DNA of 64,000 nt from Streptomyces qaidamensis (GTDB lineage Bacteria; Actinomycetota; Actinomycetes; Streptomycetales; Streptomycetaceae), in the NCBI RefSeq assembly GCF_001611795.1, contig NZ_CP015098.1, forward strand, positions 2,542,001 to 2,606,000. Direction: 5' to 3'. Shown here one piece after another: positions 24,562-32,086 of the stretch. The first letter of the stretch is position 1; each line of letters opens with the position of its first letter. Position numbers and translations under genes: made by a program. The notes under the pieces were generated by a model that made no database searches, was not told where the DNA came from, and saw only the letters and a program-made list of their open reading frames with translations.

Positions 24562-25173
24562 ATGCCGAAGCTGCGCCGAGCCACGGCCTGGCTGGTCGAT
24601 TTCACGCTGGTGGTGGCGCTGGCTTCGGCGCTCGCCGTGCTCACCTTCCACCGGGTCTCCGCACTCGTCACCGACGTGCCCGAGCTGGCCACCCGTGGCG
24701 GTTTCGACCTGCTGACCTCGCGCGGCGACGTGCTCGACGCCTCCCAGGACCTGGGGCTCTCGCTGTGGGACAAGTCGGTGCTGTACGTCGAGCAGGCCTT
24801 CGGGCTGCTGGTGCTGACGGTGTTCCTCTACCAGTGGGCGTGCCTCGCCCTGGCCGGGCGCACGATCGGCAAGGCCCTGGCCGGGCTCAGGGTCACACCG
24901 AACCTCCCGCCCCGGGTCAGGGCGGCGCGGCGGGCCGCGGTCACCACCGCCGCGGACGTCGCCGTGTACGCCGTGGCCTGTGTGCTGCTGGTCGAGGGGC
25001 AGATCGTGCTGTCGGTCCTGGTGTGGGCGGTCGCGGTGGTGCTGTTCCTGATCAACGCGCTGCCGGTCCTCTCCCCCGGCCGCCGGTCCCTCGCCGACCG
25101 CGTCGCGGGCACGGCGGTCACCGGCATCGGGTTCAGCAGGCCCGTCGCCATGCCCCCAGTTCGTACTTCTTGA
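24562..25173 (+). CDS. RDD-family membrane protein
   Basis: 203 aa. RDD-type features: an N-terminal helix after basic residues with the family's Arg/Asp pattern (RRATAWLVDFTLVVALAS), the central GRTIGKALAGLRVTP and the C-terminal RRSLADRVAGTAV. Three to four membrane helices. ATG 24562 has GGGGGA at about 5 nt. Its 3' end overlaps the convergent GH114 lipoprotein gene by 41 nt. Function unknown. Confidence 0.82.
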   Translation: MPKLRRATAWLVDFTLVVALASALAVLTFHRVSALVTDVPELATRGGFDLLTSRGDVLDASQDLGLSLWDKSVLYVEQAFGLLVLTVFLYQWACLALAGRTIGKALAGLRVTPNLPPRVRAARRAAVTTAADVAVYAVACVLLVEGQIVLSVLVWAVAVVLFLINALPVLSPGRRSLADRVAGTAVTGIGFSRPVAMPPVRTS

Positions 25174-25912
25174 GCAGAGAACTGAGCTTCAGGCGGCGGG
25201 AGTCGGCGCAGAAGCGGCCGGTGGGGACCTCGTACTCGACGTGGAAGACGGCCTTGCCGGCCTCGACGAACGGCTTGAGGGCCGCACACTCGCCGTACTG
25301 GGCGCACTGCTCGTTGACCGCGAAGTCGAAGTCCCCGACCAGTTCCGGGATCTGGTCCAGATCGTTCTTCAGACCGACGGCCAGGCCCCGGTCGTGGGCG
25401 AGCCGGGCGATGAGGCGGTTGTAGCGGAGCTGGTCGGTGGCCGTGAGCGGGAAGCCGGTGTCGTTGCGGTAGCCGTCCATGTTGTCCGGCTCCACCGCGT
25501 CGAAGCCCTTGTCGCGGCACATGTCGATCCGGGCCGCCATGAGCGGTTCCAGGACGTCGGTGCGGCGGATGTCGAGCCAGCGCTCGCCCTTCCAGCCGTT
25601 GCCGCGCCCGAGCACGGCCTTCGGGAACTTCCCGGCGTCCGGGCGGAACTCCTCCCAGGCGCCGGTGGAGAGGTAGCAGATGACCTTGCGGTCCTCGCGG
25701 TGCAGCCGGGCGACCGTGTCCTCGGAGTGGTCGAAACCGTCGATGTCGTAGACCGGCACGTCGACGGAGGTGTCCAGGCGTCCGCTCAGCTGCCACTGCC
25801 ATGCGGTGCCGGGGCGGGGCTGCCAGCGGGGGCCGGGCTTGTCGTCGGGCTCCTGGGTGCAGCCCGCCAGCAGGAGGACCAGCAGGGCGACGAGCGGGAA
25901 CGGGCGTCTCAC
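25133..25912 (-). CDS. GH114 endo-alpha-1,4-galactosaminidase-like lipoprotein (Ega3/PelA hydrolase type)
   Basis: 259 aa. Starts with a lipoprotein signal (PLVALLVLLLAGC, lipid Cys18). The rest is a GH114 TIM barrel: VPVYDIDGFDHSEDTV, KVICYLSTGAWEEFRPD, WLDIRRTDV, GFDAVEPDNMDGYRNDTGF (likely catalytic acid near Glu141), GLAVGLKNDLDQ and DFAVNEQCAQYGEC. Family members (fungal Ega3, the PelA hydrolase domain) cleave alpha-1,4-linked galactosamine polymers. GTG 25912 overlaps the preceding stop by 4 nt (GTGA), making it the last gene of a coupled operon. Its 3' end overlaps the RDD gene. It probably trims or releases the cluster's polymer at the cell surface. Confidence 0.87.
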   Translation of the reverse strand: MRRPFPLVALLVLLLAGCTQEPDDKPGPRWQPRPGTAWQWQLSGRLDTSVDVPVYDIDGFDHSEDTVARLHREDRKVICYLSTGAWEEFRPDAGKFPKAVLGRGNGWKGERWLDIRRTDVLEPLMAARIDMCRDKGFDAVEPDNMDGYRNDTGFPLTATDQLRYNRLIARLAHDRGLAVGLKNDLDQIPELVGDFDFAVNEQCAQYGECAALKPFVEAGKAVFHVEYEVPTGRFCADSRRLKLSSLLKKYELGAWRRAC

Positions 25913-26568
25913 GAGGTGTTCTCCGGCCTGTGCAGGGTGTACGGGAGCGTGCCCCATGGATGATCTCCGGCGCCGGGCACCGCACAGTGCACCGCCGCGC
26001 CCCGCGCCCGGGCCAGGCCCTCCGGGTCGGCGTCGGGCGGCACGTCGTAGACGAGGTGGCACAGCCGTACGTCCGTGCCGCCGGGCCGGGGCTGCGGGGG
26101 CAGGGCGCGGTACGCGGCCCAGGGGCCCTCGAAGGTGACGAGGACGTCGGCGATGCGGGCGTAGCAGGGGTGCGGTGCCGTGCCGTGGTTGAGGACGAGG
26201 GTGGCGCAGCCGACCCCCCAGGCCGCGACCGCCAGCTTCTGGTAGTGCTCGAACTCCTCGGGCCCGGACGGCACCTGGTCGAGGAAGGCGCCGTCGGTGC
26301 CGTACCAGTCGCGGTGCCGGGTGAGGTCGCGGACGACGTCGGTGGCGGCGCGGCGGCCGTAGTCGGTGTCGGCGTATCCGAGGACCCTGACGCCCTCGGC
26401 CCGCAGCCGGGCGGCGACCTCGGTGAAGGCCGGGTCGGGGCGGTCGCCGGGGCCGCTGGCCGGGTTGAGGACGACCCCGTACAGGCGGGGCGCCGCCGCG
26501 ACGATCGCGTCCCATTCGGCGGGGCGGACGGAGGGGTGCTCGTAGTACGGGACCAGGAGAGTACTCAT
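25909..26568 (-). CDS. Spherulation-specific family 4 (spherulin-4/Sph3-like) protein
   Basis: 219 aa, beginning LLVPYYEHPSVRPAEWDAIV, the family's first barrel strand. Other features are GVVLNPASGPG, VLGYADTDYGRR, DGAFLDQVPSG (Asp97-Gln98) and VLVTFEGPW (Glu147), positions matching the acidic active-site residues of GH135. Fungal Sph3 has an acidic pair where this protein has Asp-Gln, so catalysis could differ. No signal peptide is visible, unlike secreted Sph3. ATG 26568 overlaps the previous stop by 4 nt (ATGA); an in-frame ATG at 26601 is less likely. Part of the five-gene polysaccharide cluster. Confidence 0.83.
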   Translation of the reverse strand: MSTLLVPYYEHPSVRPAEWDAIVAAAPRLYGVVLNPASGPGDRPDPAFTEVAARLRAEGVRVLGYADTDYGRRAATDVVRDLTRHRDWYGTDGAFLDQVPSGPEEFEHYQKLAVAAWGVGCATLVLNHGTAPHPCYARIADVLVTFEGPWAAYRALPPQPRPGGTDVRLCHLVYDVPPDADPEGLARARGAAVHCAVPGAGDHPWGTLPYTLHRPENTS

Positions 26569-28073
26569 CGGTGGGCGGTTGCCCTCCCCAGCAGATGGCA
26601 CACCAGGGCGGCCTGGACGGCGGCCGCCGTGCCGTACACGACCGCTCCGGCCACGTGCGGATCACCGGTGCGGGTGACGAGGAGCAGGGTCTGGACGAGG
26701 GCCGCGGCGCAGCACACCGCCGTGGCGCCGGTCACCGCGCCGAACGACTGGAGCAGCAGGCCCGTCCACAGGACCACGCCCAGCAGGAGCAGCCCGGCCG
26801 GGCGGACACCGCCCGGTACCGGGGCGTGCGGCCACAGGGCGGAGGCCGCGAGGCTCAGCGCCAGGAGGACGGCGAGGTAGGCGGCCAGGCACCGCACGAC
26901 CGTCCGGACCGCGGTCCGCCGGAAGTCCCGGGCGGTACTGCTGGAGCGCAGACCGGCGAGGCTGCCGCTGCGGAAGCGGTACAGCAGCCACTCGGCGGGC
27001 CCCATGCTGAGGGTGAGCGCCACGGCGGCGGGCGCGGCGACCGCTCCGGCCGACTCGCCGGCCAGGACGTCCCCGAGCGCCGCGTACAGCACGAGCACAC
27101 CGGTGGCGAGCCCGAACAGGGCGTACGGCAGGGAGCCCGTGAGCCGGGGTCCGGCGGGGCGGCGGTGGGCGGGGAGGGTACCGAACGCGCCGAACGGGAG
27201 CAGGGCGACGAGGCCTGCCGTCCAGCCGTGCTCGTCCTTGAGGGCGGGCGCCACCTCGCGCAGTCCGAGCACGGCGACCGCCGCCAGCGAGCCCAGCAGC
27301 AGGGCCAGGCCCGCGGTCTCGGGCAGCGGGTCGGCGAGGGACAGGACCGCGCCCGTCGCCATCGGTGCGAGGGCCAGGAGCAGGAGCCGCTCACGGCCCA
27401 TCACCAGCAGGACGGTCGCCGCGGCCAGGTAGCAGGACTGCCCGGCGGCGAAGGCGACCACCGCCGGAGCGGCGCCGCCGGCGAACGACACGGCGACCAG
27501 GGAACCGAGCAGCGCGCCCGCCGGGGCGCCGAGCAGCAGGGCGCGCCGGGCGGCCGGCCGGTCGCCGAGCCCCAGCCACGCGTACGCCCGGTGGGCGAGC
27601 CCCTGGTTCCAGGTCCAGCCGCACAGGGCGCCCGCCAGCAACGGGACCGTGCCCGCGGGGAGTCCGTGGTCGTCCGGGCCGGTGAACAGGGGCGCGCCGA
27701 GGACGTAGGCGAGTCCGGGCAGGGCGAAGACGACGCCGCGCAGCAGGCAGCCGAGGAGGCCGGTCCGCCAGGGGTCGGGGACGGGGCCGTCGGGCTCGGG
27801 GTAGCGGCGTTCGACGCGTTCGTAGAGGGTCTCGGCGAGCGCGAAGGAGTTCTTCACGCCGTACCGCTCGCGTATCTGGTCGTCGGAGAGGCCGTCGGAC
27901 TCCAGCAGGGCGGCTATCTCGTCGGGGTGGACGGCCGCGGCTATGAACTCCTCCAGCCGACCCGCGAGTTCGTCGACCGGGTCGGGCCGGGCCCAGCTGG
28001 GGGTGCGCTGCCGGGGGATCCCGGGGAGGGTGTCCGGGCGGGAGCCCGGGGGCAGCCAGACGCTTCCGCTCAC
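26565..28073 (-). CDS. Polytopic membrane protein of the polysaccharide cluster (PelG-position exporter candidate)
   Basis: 502 aa. Residues 1-105 are soluble, with a helical stretch containing DEIAALLESDGLSDDQIRER. Some 12-13 hydrophobic helices follow, starting LLRGVVFALPGLAYVLG and ending AVVYGTAAAVQAALVCHLLG. I do not recognise a strict family motif. The helix count and its place directly after a PelF-like glycosyltransferase suggest the role of PelG (a MATE/MOP-type transmembrane partner of PelF), but this rests mainly on context. It overlaps the genes on both sides by 4 nt (ATGA), implying fixed stoichiometry with them. Confidence 0.72.
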   Translation of the reverse strand: MSGSVWLPPGSRPDTLPGIPRQRTPSWARPDPVDELAGRLEEFIAAAVHPDEIAALLESDGLSDDQIRERYGVKNSFALAETLYERVERRYPEPDGPVPDPWRTGLLGCLLRGVVFALPGLAYVLGAPLFTGPDDHGLPAGTVPLLAGALCGWTWNQGLAHRAYAWLGLGDRPAARRALLLGAPAGALLGSLVAVSFAGGAAPAVVAFAAGQSCYLAAATVLLVMGRERLLLLALAPMATGAVLSLADPLPETAGLALLLGSLAAVAVLGLREVAPALKDEHGWTAGLVALLPFGAFGTLPAHRRPAGPRLTGSLPYALFGLATGVLVLYAALGDVLAGESAGAVAAPAAVALTLSMGPAEWLLYRFRSGSLAGLRSSSTARDFRRTAVRTVVRCLAAYLAVLLALSLAASALWPHAPVPGGVRPAGLLLLGVVLWTGLLLQSFGAVTGATAVCCAAALVQTLLLVTRTGDPHVAGAVVYGTAAAVQAALVCHLLGRATAHR

Positions 28074-29593
28074 CAGCCGGCCCCGTCCGTCGCGACGGCG
28101 GCGTACCAGGGGTCGCGCAGTTCCAGAGTCCAGTCGGCGACGGTCTCCAGGGTCGGCTCGTACACCTCGTCCTCGCCCGCGAGTTCCTTGTAGATGGTGC
28201 GGAAGGCGTCCACCGAGCGACGCAGCGTGAACCGGTCGATGACGCGCTGACGGGACAACTCACCCAGTTCGAGACGCCGTTGATCGTCCTTGAGCAGGGT
28301 CAGCGCGGCGGCGGCCATCTTCTCCGGCTCACGCGGCGGGACCACCAGGCCCGTGTCACCGACGGCCTCACGCACCCCGCCGACGTCCGTGGACACCGTC
28401 GTACGGCCGCAGGACATGGCCTCGATGATGGAGAACGGGAAGCCCTCGGAGATCGACGACAGCATGACGAGGTGCCCGGCCGCGTAGGCGCGCCAGACCT
28501 CGGTGATGCGGCCCTCGAAGGTCAGGCCGTCGGTGACGCCCAGTTCGGCGGCGAGCTTCTCCAGGCGGGTGCGGTAGGCCTCGCCGCCGGGCGGGACCGG
28601 GCCGAAGAGCCTCAGCCGGGCCGCCGGGATCTCGGCGCGCACCATGGCGTAGGCGCGGATCAGGGTCTCCAAATCCTTGATGGGGTCGATCCGGCCGCAC
28701 CAGGACAGGGTCGGGACCTCGGGCTCGGGGCCCGCGTGCGGGAAGGCGGCCGGGTCGACGCCGTTGTAGACCGTGCGGATCTTGCCGGCGTCGGCGCCGC
28801 CGCGCTCCTCCCAGCGGCGGTTGTACTGGTTGCAGGGGGTGATCAGGTCGGCGGCCCGGTAGCCGTAGGAGTTCAGCTCGCGGTAGAAACCCAGCATGAA
28901 GGCCTTCACGGGCCAGCGCTGGGCGCCCTGGCGGTAGCCGAGGTAGCGCTCGCGCAGGTAGATGCCGTGCTCGGTGAGCAGGAACGGCACGCCGTCCAGG
29001 TGGCGGGCGGCGAGCGCGGGCAGGGTCGCGAGGCCGCTGCTGACGGCGTGCGCGACGGAGTCCTCGGGGATGCGGACACCCAGCGGGCGCAGGGCGTGTT
29101 CCAGCAGGTCGGTCGCGGTCAGCGCGTCGTGCACGGTGGGGCGGGCGGCGGCCGTCGGCAGATGCGGCATCGTCCATATCCACATCAGGGACCGCAGCGC
29201 CGACTCGGTGCGCAGCGCCGCCGGCAGCAGTCCGTCCCGGGCGAGTTCGGCGAGTTCGTCCAGGGATTCGCCGAAGTCGGCGTGCGAGCCGGGGTCCAGG
29301 AAGGAGAGCAGGAAACGCTCGTAGCTCTCGGTGAAGCGGCGGCGGGCCCTGCCGTACGGGGGTCTCGTGCGGCCGGGGCGGGGCCCCCAGGTGGGGACGG
29401 AGGTGTGCGCGCAGACGTTGGGCGGCAGCTCCCAGGTGACGGGTTCTCTGCCGTTGCCGGTGATCGAGACGATGTGGAAGTCGACCTCGGGCATGCCCTT
29501 GACGAGCTGGTCGCACCAGGTGCTGACGCCGCCGTGGACGTGCGGGTAGGTGCCTTCCGTGAGCATGGTGACATGACGGCCTGTTCGCCTCAT
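28070..29593 (-). CDS. pelF: PelF-like GT4 glycosyltransferase (DUF3492 + GT4)
   Basis: 507 aa. The N-terminal DUF3492-type half begins MLTEGTYPHVHGGVSTWCDQ and continues with FHIVSITGN and WELPPNV. The C-terminal half is a GT-B GT4 domain: PTLSWCGRIDPIKDLETLI, ARLRLFGPVPPGGEAY and the donor-binding E-x7-E motif SEGFPFSIIEAM (Glu383, Glu391). This two-part build is diagnostic of PelF, the cytosolic enzyme that polymerises an N-acetylhexosamine chain; fungal Gtb3 is related. Start ATG 29593, 114 nt after the deacetylase gene, with a family 1 repeat between. It is followed by the membrane gene with an ATGA overlap. Confidence 0.88.
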   Translation of the reverse strand: MRRTGRHVTMLTEGTYPHVHGGVSTWCDQLVKGMPEVDFHIVSITGNGREPVTWELPPNVCAHTSVPTWGPRPGRTRPPYGRARRRFTESYERFLLSFLDPGSHADFGESLDELAELARDGLLPAALRTESALRSLMWIWTMPHLPTAAARPTVHDALTATDLLEHALRPLGVRIPEDSVAHAVSSGLATLPALAARHLDGVPFLLTEHGIYLRERYLGYRQGAQRWPVKAFMLGFYRELNSYGYRAADLITPCNQYNRRWEERGGADAGKIRTVYNGVDPAAFPHAGPEPEVPTLSWCGRIDPIKDLETLIRAYAMVRAEIPAARLRLFGPVPPGGEAYRTRLEKLAAELGVTDGLTFEGRITEVWRAYAAGHLVMLSSISEGFPFSIIEAMSCGRTTVSTDVGGVREAVGDTGLVVPPREPEKMAAAALTLLKDDQRRLELGELSRQRVIDRFTLRRSVDAFRTIYKELAGEDEVYEPTLETVADWTLELRDPWYAAVATDGAGW

Positions 29594-29674
29594 GCGGTGT
29601 TTCCCCCTGTGGTGCGGATGGTGGGCGGGGAACTGCTGGCCCGGATGCCGGGTGCGACTTCGTCCGGGCTGGTC

Positions 29675-29694
29675 GCGCAGTTCCCCGCGCCCCT
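29675..29694 (+). repeat. Dispersed repeat family 1, copy 4 (exact core)
   Basis: GCGCAGTTCCCCGCGCCCCT, identical to the core at 33675-33694, preceded by GGGCTGGTC and followed by TCGGG. It lies inside the polysaccharide cluster, between the deacetylase and pelF genes, where it could reduce read-through. Confidence 0.8.
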
Positions 29695-29707
29695 TCGGGC
29701 GCTCCCT

Positions 29708-31741
29708 CTAGGGCAGTTTCAGTGTCAGAGCCGACTGGAGTGCTGCCGGGGTCGTCCAGGCCGAGCGGGCTCCGGCGTACGGGGTGCCGAACGCGGAGGT
29801 GCCCAGCACGAGTTGCTTCTTCGTGCCCTCCGGAGCGGTCACCGGGATCTGCGTCCCGGACGGGGCGGTGACCGTGACGGTGCCGCCGATCCGGTACGCC
29901 GTCACGCGGTTGTCCGTCAGGGCCGTCTGCCAGGCGGCGCGGCGCTGGACCTCGGTGCCGATCGCGCTGTGCCGGGGGTTCTCCAGCGGGGTGTTGTCGG
30001 CGAACAGGGCCCGGTAGTCGGCGAGCACCTTCTCCATGACCGGGTAGAGCAACCGGTCCTCGGCGAGATTGGACTGGTGCGCGTAGTGCGGCCGGGGGTC
30101 GCCCGCGAGGGCGTGCCCGAGGGCGGTGCGGGCCTCCTGCGGGACGATGTGCTCGGCGTAACCCGTGGCCGGGTCGAGCGGCTCGTCGAGACACGTCGAC
30201 GTCGGGTTGTCCTCGCAGACGCCGCTGCCGCCGTCGCCGCGCGCGGTGTAGACCCAGTTGTACTCGTCGGCCATCTCGGCCGCCGTGCCCACGTTGTAGT
30301 ACACGTTCATCGGGTGGCGCGGGACGGTCAGGGCGTTGCCGACCGCCCGCTGTCCGGGCTCGCGCGAGTTGTCCGAGGCGATCCATTTGACGCCGGTGTC
30401 GGCGAGGGCGCCGGCCAGATGGGGGTTGTCGTCCGGCTGCTGCGGCAGGGTCTTCAGGCCCGAGTGCTCACCGGTGACCAGCTCGGTGCGGTCGACGGGC
30501 AGGCCTTTGTTCACGGCCCAGTTGTGGTTGTCGCGGATCTGCGCGGCGATCTCGGCGCGGCTCATGTACTTCGTCGAGCCGTCGGCGTTCTTCGCGCAGC
30601 TCCACGGCACGCTGGACGTGTCCTGCACGCAGCCGAGGAACGGGTGCGTGTAGGTGTGGTTGACCCAGCGGTACTGCGCCTTGTCGGCGAGCAGCCGGGT
30701 GGTGAGGGCGTCGGTGCCGCCGTGCTCGGCCTTCCACTCCTCGCCGGAGCCGGCGTTGAAGACCATGTCCATGGTGAAGCCGTGCTCGCGCTGCCACCGG
30801 GCGGCGTAGGCGGCGTCGTCCGCGGTCATACGGATCGGCGTGGTGCCCTCGCCGTCGCCGCCCGCGCAGTCGAAGTCGCCCGGGGTGCAGTTGCGTTCGG
30901 TGTCCCAGCGGCTGTCCGGGGCGAACACGTCGTCGACGTGCACCGCGAAGGAGTTGCGGGTCCGGCCCAGGTGCACGCCCTGGGTGAGCCACTCGACGAT
31001 GCCGCGGGCCAGCAACCGGAACTGCTGCTGGTTGTTGTTGTAGGCGAAGGTCACCACCAGTTCGCGGCGGCCGTCGTGGGCGTACTCGCCGACGAGGCTG
31101 CCGCGGCCGGTGCCGCCGGGCACGGGGATGTCGACGTAGCTGGTGAAGCCGGTGCGGGGCCGGGCGGCGTAGCCGTAACTCTCCTGCACGGCCGGGGCGC
31201 CGTCCTCGAAGCGGAACGCGCCGTCGAGATAGCCGAACGAGCCGGCCTTCCCGGCCGCGGTGACGGATGCCTCGCGGCCGTCAAGAGTGCCTGCCCAGCC
31301 ACCCTCGCTGGTGTAGTCGAGGCCTACCCCCGGGTGCGCCCACGTGTAGGCGTCGACCTGCGGGATGCCGTACGTCCGTTCGTAGGTCTCCAGGGCGGTC
31401 TGCTCGGCCGAGTCCGCGCCGAAGGGGGCCTCGTTGGGCAGGACGACGCCCTGGTACTTGGCGCGGGGCCGGCCGTTCACGGTGTCGCTGAGGAACGCGG
31501 CCGTGATCCTCGGCCGGCCGGAGTCGTTCAGGTCGAGGGTCGTGTACGGGATGCCCGTGCTCCTGAGCTGGGCGGTGACGGCCTTCACGGGGCTGTCGCC
31601 GTTGTCCACCACCAGCACCTTCAGATCGATGCGTGGTGCCTCCGCGGCCGCCGCCCCGGGCGCTGTCGCCCCCGCCGTGATCATGCCTGCCGCCGTCATC
31701 GCGGCGGCCGTTCTTCTCCATCCGCGCGCACGCTGCGCCAT
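29708..31741 (-). CDS. Secreted Agd3-like polysaccharide deacetylase
   Basis: 677 aa. A Sec signal peptide (basic MAQRARGWRR, Ala-rich core, probable cleavage near APGAAAA-EAP) is followed by a beta-rich domain (about 38-250) in the place of the Agd3 carbohydrate-binding module. A deacetylase domain follows: paired Asp in NSFAVHVDDVFAPDSRWD (Asp270/271) and the metal His pair in RWVNHTYTHPFLGC (His362, His366), as in NodB-like and CE18 enzymes. The C-terminal about 120 residues are a beta domain. CE18 enzymes N-deacetylate galactosaminogalactan so that it becomes cationic and adherent. ATG 31741 has GGGGGAGGAA at 3 nt. First gene of the cluster. Confidence 0.83.
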   Translation of the reverse strand: MAQRARGWRRTAAAMTAAGMITAGATAPGAAAAEAPRIDLKVLVVDNGDSPVKAVTAQLRSTGIPYTTLDLNDSGRPRITAAFLSDTVNGRPRAKYQGVVLPNEAPFGADSAEQTALETYERTYGIPQVDAYTWAHPGVGLDYTSEGGWAGTLDGREASVTAAGKAGSFGYLDGAFRFEDGAPAVQESYGYAARPRTGFTSYVDIPVPGGTGRGSLVGEYAHDGRRELVVTFAYNNNQQQFRLLARGIVEWLTQGVHLGRTRNSFAVHVDDVFAPDSRWDTERNCTPGDFDCAGGDGEGTTPIRMTADDAAYAARWQREHGFTMDMVFNAGSGEEWKAEHGGTDALTTRLLADKAQYRWVNHTYTHPFLGCVQDTSSVPWSCAKNADGSTKYMSRAEIAAQIRDNHNWAVNKGLPVDRTELVTGEHSGLKTLPQQPDDNPHLAGALADTGVKWIASDNSREPGQRAVGNALTVPRHPMNVYYNVGTAAEMADEYNWVYTARGDGGSGVCEDNPTSTCLDEPLDPATGYAEHIVPQEARTALGHALAGDPRPHYAHQSNLAEDRLLYPVMEKVLADYRALFADNTPLENPRHSAIGTEVQRRAAWQTALTDNRVTAYRIGGTVTVTAPSGTQIPVTAPEGTKKQLVLGTSAFGTPYAGARSAWTTPAALQSALTLKLP

Positions 31742-32086
31742 GGTTCCTCCCCCAGAAGATCCCAGGAATCCTCTTGCGTTCGAACAGAGGAGGACCCGTG
31801 GAAATCATGCAAAGCGGTGAGCAGGGCGCTCACCTGATCGCGACGAGTGTGACTCAGTTCACCGACATGGAGGATCAAGAAATGGCCACTACGCCACCGA
31901 CAGGTGAACGCCCGCAGGAATGAGCGAACGGGGCCACGCGCGTAGTCTCGTCGTCGAGTGTTCGCCGCACCGGGGAGGCCCCGTGAACCACAGACCCTGA
32001 GGTCGGAATAGGGTCGGCTGTCGGGCCCGGTCGACCCACACCGTTCGACCACAGCAACTTCACATCGGAAGCGAGATTTCACCACC
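31742..32086. other. Divergent intergenic region between the deacetylase gene and pepA
   Basis: About 345 bp. No convincing gene on either strand, although a minus-strand frame stays open. It should carry the promoter of the polysaccharide cluster and that of pepA. The clearest structure is the inverted repeat at 31817-31833. The part at 31840-31920 is less GC-rich than its surroundings. Confidence 0.5.
31817..31833. promoter_or_regulatory. Inverted repeat upstream of the polysaccharide cluster
   Basis: GTGAGC AGGGC GCTCAC, perfect 6-bp arms with a 5-nt spacer, about 76 bp before the deacetylase ATG, where a regulator of the cluster could bind. No regulator gene lies inside the cluster. Confidence 0.35.

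Noticed and set aside
28280..31837. 1185-codon plus-strand frame opposite the polysaccharide cluster
   Set aside because: No domain, Val/Gly/Arg-rich; it covers two clear minus-strand genes and their gap.
31742..32086. Extra minus-strand gene in the gap before the deacetylase
   Set aside because: The open frame has no ribosome site and Arg/Ser-rich random-looking composition.
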